Assembly (NCBI GenBank): GCA_016873095.1
Contig: VGYC01000013.1
Location: 1-64,000, forward strand
DNA length: 64,000 nucleotides
Reading direction: 5' to 3'
Origin: Planctomycetota bacterium
GTDB taxonomy: Bacteria > Planctomycetota > Planctomycetia > Gemmatales > Gemmataceae
Below the pieces are notes generated by a model that was not told the DNA's origin, made no database searches, and saw only the letters and a program-made list of their open reading frames with translations. The translations under genes were made by a program, and so were the position numbers. Below, one piece after another: positions 63,264 through 64,000 of the stretch (positions within the stretch are counted from its first letter, which is position 1; the number at the start of each line of letters is the position of its first letter).

Positions 63264-64000
63264 TCAAGGGAGGACGGCTTCCATGAGACCGATGCGCTGG
63301 CCGTGGGGTGGCGAGCCGTCTTCACCCACATACCAAACCCGCACTTTCCTGTCCGAAACCAAAAACTGAGTGGGATGCACGCAGTGATTCCGGCCGATGC
63401 CTGCCGAGTCGAAGTGCAAGGCCGGCGTCGGTCCGAGGACGCTGCGATCGCCGCGTAGCTTCTTAAAGTTCAGCCCGTCGTCGCTGACTGCTGCATACGT
63501 ATTCCATGCGCCTCCCTTGTCCGCGCCGTAAAGCATCAGGTAGCGGCGGCCGTCGTGATACACCGACACGCCGCATTGCCCTTGCTGCCCCCCGACGAGT
63601 CCCGCGAGAGGCTTGCCATTGTTTAGCCGCTGCCAGCGGATGCCGTCGGGACTGGATGCAATTCCAATGGTGTGCCGTCCGTTGTAGGCGCCGTACCACA
63701 TGATGAACTGGTCCTTGATCTTGAGCACATGCATCCCGGTTGCCTGGATGCTATCGATGGTTCCTTTGGGTCCGATGTCCAGCACGGGCTTTCCGCGGTT
63801 CTGGCGCTGCCAGTGAACTCCGTCGGTACTGGTTGCGAAACAGATGCGTTCCACGCGGACGTGTGCGGGATCGAGTCCCAGGTCGCGAGCCTGGGTGCCA
63901 TCGATGGCGCCGTACCACATCCAGTACCTGTCAGCCACTTTCAAGACGTACGGATGGCACAATCCCTTGGCATCGGCGCTGCCCCTTGGCCCCAGATCGA
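63264..64000 (-). CDS. GH43-like five-bladed beta-propeller protein, partial (5' end beyond window)
   Basis: C-terminal part of a gene whose start lies past the right edge; the frame is open through 64000. The visible 245 residues carry repeated blades of the glycosyl hydrolase family 43/32-like propeller: YWMWYGAIDG, ICFATSTDGVHWQRQ, FIMWYGAYNGRHTIG, IASSPDGIRWQRL and YLMLYGADKGGAWNTY. Many bacterial proteins of this kind bind or cut polysaccharides. The catalytic acids cannot be judged without the N-terminus. A signal peptide is expected in the missing part. Confidence 0.78.
   Translation of the reverse strand, partial: DLGPRGSADAKGLCHPYVLKVADRYWMWYGAIDGTQARDLGLDPAHVRVERICFATSTDGVHWQRQNRGKPVLDIGPKGTIDSIQATGMHVLKIKDQFIMWYGAYNGRHTIGIASSPDGIRWQRLNNGKPLAGLVGGQQGQCGVSVYHDGRRYLMLYGADKGGAWNTYAAVSDDGLNFKKLRGDRSVLGPTPALHFDSAGIGRNHCVHPTQFLVSDRKVRVWYVGEDGSPPHGQRIGLMEAVLP

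Overview
The window is GC-rich bacterial chromosome from a planctomycete, most likely a Gemmataceae/Pirellulales-type organism. The evidence is a concentration of families typical of that phylum: a giant PVC-type dehydrogenase with HEAT repeats, a CAQCH haem motif and a DUF1080 tail; a second DUF1080 protein; a Tat-exported DUF1501 protein; a broken DUF1549 gene; a TIGR03009-like protein; a TIGR02996 repeat-companion protein; FHA, kinase and class III cyclase signalling proteins; and dispersed palindromic repeats of the kind that also turn up inside coding regions. I see no rRNA, tRNA, CRISPR array, prophage or intact insertion sequence.

Layout. 0.2-10 kb: secreted dehydrogenase/DUF1080 giant, retropepsin-like protease, membrane-fused spermidine-synthase-like protein, a zinc-ribbon membrane protein and a DUF1549 remnant. 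10.4-18 kb, minus strand: polytopic GT39-like protein, membrane-anchored cyclophilin, soluble protein kinase, accD, pgk and gap. 18-27 kb: mdh, exported superoxide dismutase, an orphan minus-strand gene, DUF1080, then an ExbD-like/MoxR/DUF58/DUF4129/TIM-barrel operon and mscL. 27-35 kb: PQQ-type beta-propeller, a SoxD-like mini-protein, ribF, a three-gene nif3 operon, and a PEP-hydrolase-like/phosphatase pair. 35-46 kb: TraB family, unknown protein, DUF1501, a very large FecR-VIT-vWA-RcpC-like-TPR gene split by a frameshift, and an FHA/cyclase protein. 46-64 kb: DUF2330, HEAT-repeat protein, dxr-rseP, FHA protein, Ig-like secreted protein, haem/terpenoid-cyclase-fold protein, TolC-like lipoprotein, TIGR03009-like protein, pepT, LOG-family protein and the C-terminal part of a GH43-like beta-propeller that runs off the right edge.

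How the genes work together. Core metabolism is present as lower glycolysis (gap-pgk), malate dehydrogenase, the first step of fatty-acid synthesis (accD), the isoprenoid step Dxr coupled to the RseP protease, and FMN/FAD synthesis. Around this sits envelope and export machinery (Tat substrates, TolC-like lipoprotein, MscL, the MoxR/DUF58/DUF4129 set) and phospho-/cyclic-nucleotide signalling (kinase, two FHA proteins, cyclase).

The most unusual object is the approximately 5.9-kb gene at 38.6-44.5 kb. It reads as one ancestral secreted protein carrying FecR-like, VIT, vWA, a lower-GC segment containing an RcpC/CpaB-like domain, and TPR-like repeats. Several families of dispersed palindromic repeats lie inside its reading frame, and it is broken by a frameshift that falls between two copies of an inverted repeat.
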